Positions 1 to 6,235 of a stretch of DNA of 34,651 nt are shown here, piece after piece; within the stretch, counting starts at the first letter, position 1, and each line of letters opens with the position of its first letter. The stretch is from Neisseria lactamica NS19. GTDB lineage: Bacteria; Pseudomonadota; Gammaproteobacteria; Burkholderiales; Neisseriaceae. Position numbers and translations under genes: made by a program. The DNA lies in contig AEPI01000035.1 in NCBI GenBank assembly GCA_000193795.2, positions 1 through 34,651 on the forward strand, written 5' to 3'. Below the pieces are notes generated by a model. That model was given only the letters and a program-made list of their open reading frames with translations. It was not told the origin of the DNA and made no database searches.

Positions 1-267
1 AAACGGTTACGCGAATATATTTGTGTAACCGTGCATTTGCATATCGTAAATAAACGTAAATAAAAATAACAATATAAATCAGTATATTGCAACTTTGTTT
101 TTTATTTTGTGTTGACGGGCAACATATCATCTGCGCGGGAATGACGGAAAGCGGCGGGAATGACGAGGGACGGCGGATTGGCGAAAACGGCGGATTGGCA
201 GGCTTCAGACGGCATAGTCAACAAAAAACCGCACGGGCAAACCGTGCGGACAAAGAAAGGAAAAAGG
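1..267. other. Left-edge stretch without a supported gene
   Basis: I see no convincing gene here. An 8-bp inverted repeat (ACGGTTAC at 3-10, GTAACCGT at 25-32) lies at the extreme edge. The next 80 bases are AT-rich. At about 131-142 is the right half of a dRS3 repeat (CTGCGCGGGAAT) without its left half, and a reverse-oriented DUS (TTCAGACGGCAT) is at 204-215. Open frames across this stretch are antisense shadows of the minus-strand gene that ends at 268. Confidence 0.5.
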
Positions 268-705
268 CTAAACCTGTGCCACCTCGTAAAGCGGCCGCTG
301 CAACTGATTGTGCCGATACAGCCACGCCGCCACCTCGCGCCAAGAATACAGGGCAGAACCGCCCGCCACGCCGTAAACCGGCGCGGGAAACGCCGCCCCC
401 CGCCTGCCGTTGGCATAATTGGACAAAGCCGCCCGGCTCAAGCCCGAGCGCGCCGCCATTTCCGCAAGCGTCGCATAGCCCGATTCCTGAAGCACCAAAT
501 CGGCAAAGCCCGCGCGGCGGATATCCGCCATCGCCGAGTCCACCGCCGCCCTTGCCGATTCCGCCTCGCGATCGAACTCAAGGTAAACCGACCGGCCGGC
601 AAAACAAACAAGCGCGTCGGCGCAACCGGCTTCAAACAGGCGGTCTTCCAAACCCTCCGTTTCAGCCCCGGCATCGCGGATTAAGATGGAAAAACGATAA
701 AGCAT
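268..705 (-). CDS. Helix-turn-helix protein, candidate antitoxin/regulator of a two-gene pair
   Basis: A 145-residue protein. I chose ATG at 705 because AAGGAG lies 8 bases upstream; an in-frame start at 723 would include that ribosome site. The N-terminal half (RFSILIRDAG, later SVYLEFDRE) looks like a small alpha/beta domain. The C-terminal half has a helix-turn-helix pattern (LAEMAARSGLSRAALSNYANG, about residues 85-105), followed by aromatic residues (SWREVAAWLYRH). It starts 5 bases after the stop of the 72-residue gene at 711-929, and its ribosome site lies in that gene's last codons, so the two are probably translated together. The arrangement, a small basic protein followed by a DNA-binding protein, resembles hicAB or higBA. 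The antitoxin role is inference; it could also be a phage regulator. Confidence 0.6.
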   Translation of the reverse strand: MLYRFSILIRDAGAETEGLEDRLFEAGCADALVCFAGRSVYLEFDREAESARAAVDSAMADIRRAGFADLVLQESGYATLAEMAARSGLSRAALSNYANGRRGAAFPAPVYGVAGGSALYSWREVAAWLYRHNQLQRPLYEVAQV

Positions 706-710
706 AATAT

Positions 711-929
711 TCACTCCTTGCACTCGTCGATTTTACGGCGGATTTGCCGCGCGTGATTTTCCGGGCTTTTCGGCGTACTCCAAACGCTCATCATATGCCC
801 CGAGTGTCCGCGCACGCACTTCAGGCGGCAGAACGCGTGCGCCGACCCGCCCGCTGGCACAATGACCCAACCGTGGGCTTGCGCGTATTCCAAAGCCGCG
901 CGGATATGCTTGTCGGGATGTTTTTTCAC
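711..929 (-). CDS. Small basic protein, HicA-like candidate toxin
   Basis: 72 residues, starting at GTG (927-929) with GGAGG five bases upstream; a TTG at 941 would sit on top of that site. The body (IRAALEYAQAHGWVIVP, then GGSAHAFCRL and HSGHMMSVWSTPKSPENHARQ) is a short alpha-beta-beta-alpha pattern with histidines, recalling the dsRBD-like HicA/YcfA mRNA interferases, where a G-S-H stretch is catalytic. Here GGSAH would take that place. The match is by pattern only. It is the first gene of a two-gene unit with the helix-turn-helix gene at 268-705 and is divergent from the tail gene at 1008. It could instead be an unrelated small phage protein. Confidence 0.5.
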   Translation of the reverse strand: MKKHPDKHIRAALEYAQAHGWVIVPAGGSAHAFCRLKCVRGHSGHMMSVWSTPKSPENHARQIRRKIDECKE

Positions 930-1007
930 AGCCGCCTCCAAACCGGATATGCACCGATACTAGACAAACCGTTAACAAATGTCAACACCCGAAAGGAAAC
1001 CCCCAAA

Positions 1008-1601
1008 ATGACCATCTATTTCAAAAACGGCTTTTACGACGACACATTAGGCAGCGTCCCCGAAGGCGCGGTTGCCGTCGGCGGCGAAGAATACGCCGCC
1101 CTTTTGGCAGGACAGGCGCAGGGCGGGCAGATTGCCGCCGACGCAGACGGCCGCCCCGTCCTGACCCCGCCGCGACCGTCCGAATACCACCGATGGGACG
1201 GCAAAAAATGGAACATCGGCAAAGCCGAAGCCGCCCGCAAAAAAGCCGAATCCGCCGCCGCCGTGTGGGAAAAAATCAAACAAAAACGCCACGAAAACCT
1301 CCGGGGCGGCGTGTATGTCGAGTCTGTCGATAAGTGGTTTCACAGCACGGACGAAGCGCGGCAGCAATACACCTTTATGCGCACGCTCCCCCAATTGCCG
1401 CCAGATTTGAAGTGGAAGACGATGGACGGCGGCTTCGTCAATCTGACCCGCGCCCTCTTGGACGAGTTGAGCCTCAAGCTGCTTGCCGACGAACAACAAG
1501 ACTTCGCCAACGCCGAACGCCACCGCGCTTTAATGGAACAGTCGGACGACCCCGAAACCTACGACTATTCCGACGGCTGGACGGAAAACTACCGCGAATA
1601 A
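1008..1601 (+). CDS. Phage tail fibre assembly-type protein (DUF4376-like C-terminus)
   Basis: 197 residues from ATG 1008, preceded by AAAGGAAA; an upstream in-frame extension has no ribosome site and overlaps the divergent gene. The N-terminus (MTIYFKNGFYDD, then VPEGAVAVGGEEYAALLAGQ) is typical of short tail-fibre assembly/chaperone proteins encoded beside tail fibres. A linker (RWDGKKWN) leads to a helical region (EKIKQKRHENLRGGVYVESVDKWF) that resembles the DUF4376 domain of phage tail proteins. In an active phage it would help fold or attach the tail fibre. No tail-fibre gene is visible in the window, so this is probably the last gene of a tail operon that starts outside, or an orphan. 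Composition matches the GC-rich prophage around it. Confidence 0.65.
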   Translation: MTIYFKNGFYDDTLGSVPEGAVAVGGEEYAALLAGQAQGGQIAADADGRPVLTPPRPSEYHRWDGKKWNIGKAEAARKKAESAAAVWEKIKQKRHENLRGGVYVESVDKWFHSTDEARQQYTFMRTLPQLPPDLKWKTMDGGFVNLTRALLDELSLKLLADEQQDFANAERHRALMEQSDDPETYDYSDGWTENYRE

Positions 1602-1683
1602 CAGGGGCATAGGGCGTGCTTCAGCCCGCCATTACCGCCGCTTTCCGCCATTCCCACAATCCGTCATTCCCACAACCTCCGTC

Positions 1684-1779
1684 ATTCCCGCGAAAGCGGG
1701 AATCTAGAAACGCAAACGCAACAGGAATCCATCGGAAAAACCGAAACCGAACGACCTGGATTCCCGCCTGCGCGGGAAT
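1684..1779. repeat. Two dRS3 repeats (neisserial intergenic mosaic element)
   Basis: ATTCCCGCGAAAGCGGGAAT at 1684-1703 and ATTCCCGCCTGCGCGGGAAT at 1760-1779 both fit the dRS3 pattern ATTCCC-N8-GGGAAT. The 56 bases between them are an RS-type spacer. Such dRS3-RS-dRS3 units are the usual building block of neisserial intergenic mosaic elements, and dRS3 is a known insertion target of the filamentous MDA-type prophage. They fill the gap between the tail gene and hicB together with two DUS. Confidence 0.85.
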
Positions 1780-1822
1780 GACGAAGTGTTGGGGGAATGA
1801 CGAAAGCGACGGATTGGCGGGC

Positions 1823-1863
1823 TTCAGACGGCATCGTCCGCTTCGGCAGGCTTCAGACGGCAT
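1823..1863 (-). repeat. Two tandem DUS in the same orientation
   Basis: TTCAGACGGCAT occurs at 1823-1834 and again at 1852-1863, with similar flanking bases, so this looks like a short local duplication. These are the 12-base uptake sequences recognised during neisserial transformation. Both sit just past the end of hicB. Confidence 0.85.
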
Positions 1864-1899
1864 CGGCAACAAAAAAGCCTGAAAAAATCGGGCCGGAAG

Positions 1900-2301
1900 T
1901 TAAGGCTGCATCGCCTTTAAGGCGGCTTTCGCCAAAAAACCGCTACGGGTTTCGTGTCGGGCGGCTGTGTAGGCATCAACACGGTTGAGGATATGTTGCG
2001 GCCAACTGACATTAAACCGCACCTGTCCGGTTAATGCGGCATCGTCCGCTTCAACCATCGTCCACAACACCGCATCGGCATAATCGGGATTGTCCCGATG
2101 AACCTCTATGCTTTGCGCCTCGGGAATCGGCAGGTTTTCCTGCAAAAGCCCTTCGAGATGGAACATCGCGGCGGCTTTGGCATCGGCAAGCGCGTCGGCA
2201 ACCGTATCGCCGACAGGATAGCAGCCCGGCAGGTCGGGAATAATCACGCCCCAGTTGCTTTGCCCTTCGTCTTGGAACAGCGCGGCGGGATAGTAAATCA
2301 T
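1900..2301 (-). CDS. hicB: HicB family antitoxin
   Basis: 133 residues. The N-terminal half is the degenerate RNase H-like HicB fold (MIYYPAALFQDEG, then WGVIIPDLPGCYPVGDT and DALADAKAAAMFHLEGL). The C-terminal half (FNVSWPQHILNRVDAYTAAR, then SGFLAKAALKAM) is a ribbon-helix-helix DNA-binding segment. HicB neutralises the HicA mRNA interferase and represses the operon. The start at 2301 has AAGGAAG just upstream. The gene follows hicA by 46 bases, with a TGCCCC-TTGC-GGGGCA hairpin at 2329-2344 in the gap. HicB appears intact while its partner hicA carries a nonsense codon, so the antitoxin may now act only as an autorepressor or may be drifting. Confidence 0.9.
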   Translation of the reverse strand: MIYYPAALFQDEGQSNWGVIIPDLPGCYPVGDTVADALADAKAAAMFHLEGLLQENLPIPEAQSIEVHRDNPDYADAVLWTMVEADDAALTGQVRFNVSWPQHILNRVDAYTAARHETRSGFLAKAALKAMQP

Positions 2302-2347
2302 AGCTTCCTTTCTCGGATATGCGGTATCTGCCCCTTGCGGGGCAGGC

Positions 2348-2533
2348 TTAAAACTTTAATTCTGATTTGCGGCGGGCATCCGCTACTTGATGGCGTGATA
2401 CCTGTTTTTCAGGATGGCTGACGGTAATCAGCCAAGGCACGCCCTCTTTCTTGAATTGATGGTGGCTGCCTTTGGTTCTCACCAATTTTCAGCCGTCCGC
2501 CTCAATCAGGGCAATCAGTTCGCGGCTTTGCAT
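2348..2533 (-). pseudogene. hicA: hicA toxin, inactivated by an in-frame TGA at codon 15
   Basis: Translating from ATG 2533 gives a HicA sequence over 61 codons: MQSRELIALIEADG, stop, KLVRTKGSHHQFKKEG, then VPWLITVSHPEKQVSRHQ and KSELKF. The catalytic region with GSHH is present. Codon 15 (2489-2491) is TGA where HicA proteins usually have Trp (DGW-LVRTKGSHHQF), so a single TGG to TGA change disables it. The ribosome site AAGGAAAGGA is intact. Internal GTG restart would lose the first helix and part of strand 1. HicA degrades mRNA when free of HicB. Frame and length are otherwise perfect, which suggests a recent lesion. Confidence 0.85.
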
Positions 2534-2558
2534 ATCCTTTCCTTTGGTTGTCTTAATG

Positions 2559-2592
2559 TGTGTATTTTTACACAAAGCAAGTAAATAGTCAA
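2559..2592 (-). promoter_or_regulatory. Probable hicAB promoter with palindromic operator
   Basis: On the minus strand TTGACT (2587-2592) and AAAAAT (2564-2569) are separated by 17 bases and lie about 30 bases ahead of the hicA start. A perfect palindrome TGTGTA-TTTT-TACACA (2559-2574) covers the -10. HicB proteins bind palindromes at their own promoter, so this is the likely operator; binding itself is inference. Confidence 0.5.
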
Positions 2593-2628
2593 CACTTTTA
2601 CGCATTAATTTATCATCTAGGAGGCGTT

Positions 2629-3102
2629 ATGAAGCAAAAAACCTTATATCTCGCCCTGTACAAAGGCAACCGCGACGGCTGGGGCATCGCCTCAATTAAA
2701 GCCCGCCTCGGCGATTGGATAACGCGCAAAATCACGCGCGGGGTTTACTCCCACTGTGAAATCGCCGAACCGTTGCCCGGCGGCGGCTATGCCTGCTATT
2801 CGTCCTCGATACGGGACGGCGGCGTGCGCGTCAAAGAAATGGATTTGCCGTCTGAAAAATGGGACTTGATACCGTTGCACGGCGTTACCGCCGACGACCT
2901 CGCCGCCGTCTGGAAGCAGGCGCGGGGCAAACATTACGACTGGGCGGGCGCAATCGGCACGGTTTTAAAAATCCGCCAACGCCCCGACAAATGGTTTTGC
3001 TCCGAATTTTGCGCGGCGGTTATGGGCATCCCCGACGGCTGGCGTTTCTCGCCGAACGACTTGGCAGCCATCGCGTCGGCAAAGAGTGTGGGCAAAATGT
3101 AA
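2629..3102 (+). CDS. YiiX/NlpC-P60-like cysteine hydrolase of the prophage
   Basis: 157 residues from ATG 2629, preceded by AGGAGG. The first conserved block is RGVYSHCEIAEP (around residue 40), with a His in S-H-C-E; the later block is KWFCSEFCAAVMGIP (around residue 126), with Cys in C-S-E. This His-first, Cys-later order is typical of the permuted papain-fold YiiX/YebB group related to NlpC/P60 peptidases, which cleave amide bonds in peptidoglycan or lipids. It leads the cluster that continues with a membrane protein, a second small membrane protein and a CHAP-like enzyme, so a part in host lysis or cell-wall processing is likely. The exact substrate cannot be read from sequence. Confidence 0.65.
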   Translation: MKQKTLYLALYKGNRDGWGIASIKARLGDWITRKITRGVYSHCEIAEPLPGGGYACYSSSIRDGGVRVKEMDLPSEKWDLIPLHGVTADDLAAVWKQARGKHYDWAGAIGTVLKIRQRPDKWFCSEFCAAVMGIPDGWRFSPNDLAAIASAKSVGKM

Positions 3103-3120
3103 TTTTTTAAGAGAGATGAC

Positions 3121-3144
3121 AGGCCGTTTCAGACGGCCTTTTTT
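3121..3144 (+). terminator. Hairpin with T-run containing an AG-type DUS
   Basis: AGGCCGT (3121-3127) pairs with ACGGCCT (3133-3139) and is followed by TTTTT. The right arm with the loop reads TTCAGACGGCCT, the AG form of the uptake sequence. It lies between the cysteine hydrolase and the holin gene, so it may partly terminate the upstream transcript. Confidence 0.65.
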
Positions 3145-3156
3145 ACGGAGGAAACC

Positions 3157-3531
3157 ATGCCATTTGAGACATCTGCCGCCGCCGGCGGCTACTTGGTCAA
3201 TATCGGTGTAATCGGCATCGCCGGTACTTTGTTCGGCCTGCCGCTGGACGCGCTGATATTGGGCGGTCTGACGGGTGCGGTGGTGCAGGGTTTGCGCCCC
3301 GCATCCACCCGCCGCGCGGGCTTTTTTTCCATCATGCTCTCCATGCTGTTGGCGGGTGCGCTTACCCCCCTGTTGATGGGTTGGACGGCAAAACACATCG
3401 GCCTGTCGGACGGCGGCGAGGAACTGCTGCGTCCGCTGCTGCCCGTCGCCATCGGCGGCTGCTGGCCGTGGCTGATGCCGCTGCTGCGCGATTATGTGCT
3501 GTCGTGGGTCAAGAAAAAAACGGAGGGATGA
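3157..3531 (+). CDS. Putative phage holin
   Basis: 124 residues, ATG 3157 with GGAGG six bases upstream. The protein is strongly hydrophobic with about three membrane segments: residues roughly 10-45 (YLVNIGVIGIAGTLFGL, then ALILGGLTGAVVQGL), 55-75 (FFSIMLSMLLAGALTPLLMG) and 90-112 (LLPVAIGGCWPWLMPLL). The end is short and basic (KKKTEG). Size, charge and position before an endolysin-like gene fit a holin, which forms membrane holes to release the lytic enzyme. I see no family-specific motif, so this rests on topology and neighbours. Its TGA lies inside the ribosome-site region of the next gene. Confidence 0.6.
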   Translation: MPFETSAAAGGYLVNIGVIGIAGTLFGLPLDALILGGLTGAVVQGLRPASTRRAGFFSIMLSMLLAGALTPLLMGWTAKHIGLSDGGEELLRPLLPVAIGGCWPWLMPLLRDYVLSWVKKKTEG

Positions 3532-3535
3532 ATCT

Positions 3536-3799
3536 ATGTTTATGAGCAGTATCAACATACTCGCATCGTTGGCGATTATCGCCCATTGCGGCTGCCGCCT
3601 GAGCGTGCAGCAATGGAAGATGAAGCAGCCCGAGTTATGGATACACGCCCTGCTGCTGGCCGCATCAACCGGCGTGGCCGCATCCGTCCTGTCGGGGCAG
3701 ACGCATAACCCGTACGAGGTTCTTTTAAACGCAGGTGTCGCATCCTACTTTATGGCGCAGACATGGCGGCTGCGCCATCTGGACGCAAAAGATTGGTAA
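3536..3799 (+). CDS. Small phage membrane protein of the lysis cassette
   Basis: 87 residues from ATG 3536, with GGAGG at 3522-3526. It has an N-terminal hydrophobic stretch (SSINILASLAIIAHCGC) and a second one near the middle (WIHALLLAASTGVAASVLSG), joined by a charged turn (SVQQWKMKQPE), and ends RLRHLDAKDW. Position between the holin and the CHAP-like enzyme, with 4 bases from the holin stop, suggests a second holin, antiholin or spanin-like component. I do not recognise the family. Confidence 0.55.
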   Translation: MFMSSINILASLAIIAHCGCRLSVQQWKMKQPELWIHALLLAASTGVAASVLSGQTHNPYEVLLNAGVASYFMAQTWRLRHLDAKDW

Positions 3800-3818
3800 C
3801 ATTTTGGAGAAAAAAGAA

Positions 3819-4316
3819 ATGCAGGAATTGAAATGGATTGAAGAAGCCCGAAAACACATCGGTTTGAAAGAGGCGGTCGGTGCGAAAAACAACCTCGTTA
3901 TTTCGGCGTGGCTGAAGGATTTGGGCGCGTGGTGGACGGACGACTCCACGCCGTGGTGCGGCGTGTTTGTTGCACACTGTCTAAAGGCAGGCGGGCGCGA
4001 TTTGCCTAAAAACTGGTTTCGCGCGAAGGAGTATGAAACTTTTGGTTTACAACTCAAACAACCTGCCTACGGCTGCGTGGTTACGTTCACGCGGCAGGGC
4101 GGCGGTCATGTCGGTTTCGTCGTGGGCGAAGACGGCAAGGGAAACCTGCTCGTACTTGGCGGCAACCAGTCGGACGGCGTGAACATTGCGTCATTCCCGA
4201 AATCACGGGCGACAAGTTACCGCTGGCCGTCAAAAGGCGGTCAACTGCTGCCGCCTGATCCGTCCCGATACACGCTTCCCAAAGGAATCGCGGCGGCAAG
4301 TAAAAGCGAGGCGTGA
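3819..4316 (+). CDS. CHAP-like/TIGR02594-type peptidoglycan hydrolase (endolysin candidate)
   Basis: 165 residues; ATG 3819 follows GGAGA. The sequence starts WIEEARKHIGLKEAVG, then has STPWCGVFVAHCLK with the candidate catalytic Cys (about residue 48), and later QGGGHVGFVVGEDG with the candidate His (about residue 96). This Cys then G-G-H-V-G-F order is the CHAP/NlpC-like layout of the TIGR02594 phage family, which cuts peptide bonds in peptidoglycan. No signal peptide is visible, as expected for an enzyme released through a holin. It closes the lysis cassette and is followed by a strong terminator. Confidence 0.75.
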   Translation: MQELKWIEEARKHIGLKEAVGAKNNLVISAWLKDLGAWWTDDSTPWCGVFVAHCLKAGGRDLPKNWFRAKEYETFGLQLKQPAYGCVVTFTRQGGGHVGFVVGEDGKGNLLVLGGNQSDGVNIASFPKSRATSYRWPSKGGQLLPPDPSRYTLPKGIAAASKSEA

Positions 4317-4341
4317 GTTATTAAGTAAAACTTAATAACTG

Positions 4342-4403
4342 AACCGTCAACTTTGGGTTGACGGTTGCATCGGGGGACGTGTCAAAAATTCCCCCGATTT
4401 TTT
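4342..4403 (+). terminator. Hairpin followed by an intrinsic terminator
   Basis: A first hairpin (AACCGTCAAC 4342-4351 with GTTGACGGTT 4357-4366) has no T-run. Directly after it ATCGGGGGA (4369-4377) pairs with TCCCCCGAT (4390-4398) and ends in TTTTTT, a classical terminator for the lysis operon. Confidence 0.8.
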
Positions 4404-4498
4404 ATATATCGCGCGGACGTGGTAAATTTTTGCCGTTTTGTTTGCACGAAGGGCGCAGCGATTGCATTTTTTGCAACAACTGCCGGACAAAAATGCCA

Positions 4499-4524
4499 AT
4501 GCCGTCTGAAAATTCAGACGGCAT
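4499..4524 (-). terminator. Inverted DUS pair, terminator of the doc operon
   Basis: ATGCCGTCTGAA (4499-4510) and TTCAGACGGCAT (4513-4524) form a 12-bp hairpin 15 bases past the doc stop. On the minus strand it is followed by TTGGCATTTTTG. Confidence 0.75.
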
Positions 4525-4539
4525 CGGTTTTAGGCGGGC

Positions 4540-4908
4540 TTATTCTTTTTCCAGCCGGCGCAGGGTTTCGGCAAGTTGTTTGAAGTCGGTTTTCCCTGCC
4601 GCCAAGTCCACCATCAAGTCGTCAAGCCCTTGGTCGGCGGCAATGCTGATGCCCTGCAAATCGAGGTAGGTCAGCATAGTCAGTAGGGCGGTGCGCTTGT
4701 TGCCGTCGGGAAAGGCGTGGGCTTTGGCAATGGCTTGGGCATAGAGGGCGGCAATTTCGTAGATGTTTTGCAGGTCTTCGTATTGCTGCCAGTTGGCAAC
4801 CCGCGACAGTGCGCCTTCCAGCCGCGCCATATCCGCCCGCCCTTTCAAACCCGCTTCATCCGCCAGTACGGTTTGATGGATAAGCGCGACCAGTTCGCCG
4901 TCTATCAT
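4540..4908 (-). CDS. doc: Doc-type Fic-fold toxin (death on curing)
   Basis: 122 residues with the Fic signature HAFPDGNKR (about residues 64-72), matching H-x-F-x-[DE]-G-N-x-x-R. Doc proteins phosphorylate elongation factor Tu and stop translation; typical Fic enzymes add AMP instead. The short length, start (MIDGELVALIHQTVLADEAG) and lack of an internal inhibitory helix fit Doc. The ATG overlaps the stop of the small upstream gene by ATGA, which is usual for phd-doc pairs. All signature residues are present, so the toxin looks functional. Confidence 0.85.
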   Translation of the reverse strand: MIDGELVALIHQTVLADEAGLKGRADMARLEGALSRVANWQQYEDLQNIYEIAALYAQAIAKAHAFPDGNKRTALLTMLTYLDLQGISIAADQGLDDLMVDLAAGKTDFKQLAETLRRLEKE

Positions 4909-5036
4909 TTGTCGGCCAGTGCCTTAATGGCTTTTTGGTGGGTTTTGGCAATGCGGCGGGCGGCGGCCAGCAGTACGCGCCTGCCTGCTTCGCCTTTGAG
5001 TTCCATTTTTACGGGACGGATGTTTTGGTTTTGCAT
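4905..5036 (-). CDS. 43-residue antitoxin-type partner of Doc
   Basis: ATG 5036 with AAGGAG six bases upstream encodes MQNQNIRPVKMELKGEAG, then RRVLLAAARRIAKTHQKAIK and ALADK. It is rich in Ala, Arg and Lys and is likely one long amphipathic helix after a short N-terminal arm. Its TGA overlaps the doc ATG. By position it should block Doc, as the C-terminal helix of Phd does, but it is far shorter than Phd (about 73 residues) and I see no clear DNA-binding domain beyond the N-terminal arm. The role is inferred from operon order. Confidence 0.65.
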   Translation of the reverse strand: MQNQNIRPVKMELKGEAGRRVLLAAARRIAKTHQKAIKALADK

Positions 5037-5060
5037 ACCTGCTCCTTGTCTGTTGCCGGC

Positions 5061-5089
5061 ATTTTAGCTTTTTCCGGCGGCTTGGGCAA
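5061..5089 (-). promoter_or_regulatory. Probable promoter of the antitoxin-doc operon
   Basis: On the minus strand TTGCCC (5084-5089) and TAAAAT (5061-5066) are 17 bases apart, 25 bases before the antitoxin start. The -35 abuts the DUS hairpin that terminates the gene upstream. Confidence 0.45.
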
Positions 5090-5113
5090 TGCCGTCTGAA
5101 CTTCAGACGGCAT
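5089..5113 (-). terminator. Inverted DUS pair after the KilA-N gene
   Basis: ATGCCGTCTGAA (5089-5100) and TTCAGACGGCAT (5102-5113) with one base between. It lies 8 bases past the end of the KilA-N pseudogene. No long T-run is seen on this strand, so termination may be weak. Confidence 0.6.
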
Positions 5114-5120
5114 TTTCTGT

Positions 5121-5997
5121 TTACCTTACCGAAGCCTTGCTGTAAATGCCTTCAAGACATACGGCTATGCGGTCGGAGGTGTCTTTGTCCGCATATTCCC
5201 GCAACACTTCGAGGGCTGCGACGGCTCTTTTCAGGCGTGAACGGGTTTCGTGCCAAACCGTCCACATCGTAACCGCCTGTTTGCAGCCGAGCTGCCTCAG
5301 CGGTAAGGAAACGTCTTTGCCCAATTCAATCATCCATGTGCCGTAATAAACCATAGCGGCAATGTCGGCTAAAGAGTTGCCGCTTATGGGCAGGGCAGGT
5401 TGCGGTGCAGGCAGCGGTTCGCGGTCGAGGACTTCGCCGACCAATCCCGTATGCAGCGTCAGCGCGTGAACGTAGGCGACGGCTTCGGGCAGCTTCTCGG
5501 CAGGGATGTCTTCAATGGCTTCAACGTTGAAGCGTTGGTGTACCATACTGTACGCGGAGGAGTAGTCTATGCCTTTGCGTCTGACAAGCGCGGCGACGGC
5601 TTGGCGCAATCCGGTACGGTCGTCGGCTGTGGTTTTGGCGGGGAGGTTGTCTGAAACTTTGCCGTTAAGTAAAGCTTCAATTTGCTCGTCGCACCAAACT
5701 GCAAATTTCGGATTAAGCCAACGGGCAAAGTGGATGGCAAGTTTGGGATGCAGCCATGTGCCGCGATTATTGCCGCCATGCTTGACGATAACTAATTGAT
5801 TTCTATCCAAGACGATTTTTTGTCGTTTTGCTTATATGTTCAGCAAGCGCATTTATATACTCTTGATTTTGCTATGTTTTAATAAAATCAGGAACACGCT
5901 TGCCGAAATGTGCAGCGATTGCAGTTGCATTCAAATAACCGTCATCGCGGAAAGATACGGAGACATTGCCGAAATTGAAAGATTGAACTTGGTTCAT
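5121..5997 (-). pseudogene. KilA-N/antirepressor-type phage protein with two lesions
   Basis: From ATG 5997 the reading is MNQVQSFNFGNVSVSFRDDG, then YLNATAIAAHFGKRVPDFIK, a KilA-N start. Codon 42 is TAG (5872-5874) where Trp is expected. The frame continues QNQEYINALAEHISKTTKNR and then shifts: an extra G near 5806-5809 moves it into the long frame that starts DRNQLVIVKHGGNN and GTWLHPKLAIHFARWLNPKF, the conserved end of KilA-N (W-L-H-P, F-A-R-W). The C-terminal part (to 5121) is open. A TTG at 5810 could start a 229-residue truncated protein. KilA-N proteins bind DNA and include phage antirepressors. The gene sits behind a C4-like RNA, as in P1-type ant loci. Confidence 0.85.
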
Positions 5998-6007
5998 TTT
6001 GATAGTC

Positions 6008-6024
6008 CTGTAGAAGTTTTCTAA
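6008..6024 (-). promoter_or_regulatory. Antisense target site in the KilA-N leader
   Basis: The mRNA reads TTAGAAAACTTCTACAG, ending ten bases ahead of the start codon, with the ribosome site CAGGA at its end. It is complementary to CTGTAGAGGGTTTCTAA of the C4-like RNA just upstream: 15 of 17 Watson-Crick pairs plus one G-U. Pairing would cover the ribosome site. Confidence 0.65.
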
Positions 6025-6032
6025 ATGCCCGG

Positions 6033-6125
6033 ATCGGGCGACCGCGTGGTTAGAAACCCTCTACAGTAGGGCGGACTTATTCCCCTTACGGGTATTGTAT
6101 TCGTCGCCCACGCGGTCATAGAAAC
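6033..6125 (-). ncRNA. Probable C4-type antisense RNA of a prophage antirepressor locus
   Basis: A 10-bp perfect closing stem (GACCGCGTGG at 6108-6117 in the RNA sense, CCACGCGGTC at 6040-6049) encloses a nested GGGCG...CGCCC helix, a CCCGTAAGGGG hairpin (about 6082-6092) and the segment CTGTAGAGGGTTTCTAA (6050-6066). This matches my memory of the C4 RNA family, which lies in the same transcript upstream of ant in phages P1 and P7 and blocks ant translation by pairing with its leader. Here the pairing partner is at 6008-6024, directly before the KilA-N start. Exact RNA ends are not known. No protein frame explains this stretch. Confidence 0.7.
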
Positions 6126-6174
6126 TTTCTGCTGTGCTATCGAAACAAACAACAAGGAAAGAAAACTATAGACA

Positions 6175-6235
6175 TGAAAAAATCACATTGACGGAGTGAT
6201 TGCCGCTGTAGTGTGGTTTCTACGCCACGGAAAGG
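6175..6235 (-). promoter_or_regulatory. Leader with second complement to C4 and an attenuator-like hairpin
   Basis: Just after the promoter the RNA reads CGTAGAAACCACACTACAG (about 6206-6224), which can pair with the same C4 segment with a single bulge. It also folds on itself (GTGG-CGTAGAAA-CCAC). It is followed by ATCAC...GTGAT and TTTTTT (about 6179-6199), a weak intrinsic terminator. The transcript may therefore stop early unless this hairpin is avoided. Confidence 0.4.

Noticed and set aside
87..707. Long plus-strand frame opposite the helix-turn-helix gene
   Set aside because: Pro/Arg-rich shadow of the minus-strand gene with no ribosome site.
2489..2491. TGA in hicA as a selenocysteine or read-through codon
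   Set aside because: HicA has Trp here, there is no selenocysteine context, and the position is not catalytic; a nonsense mutation is simpler.
3121..3139. Uptake-sequence hairpin as sign of a foreign dialect
   Set aside because: AGGCCGTCTGAA is common in meningococci alongside the AT form.
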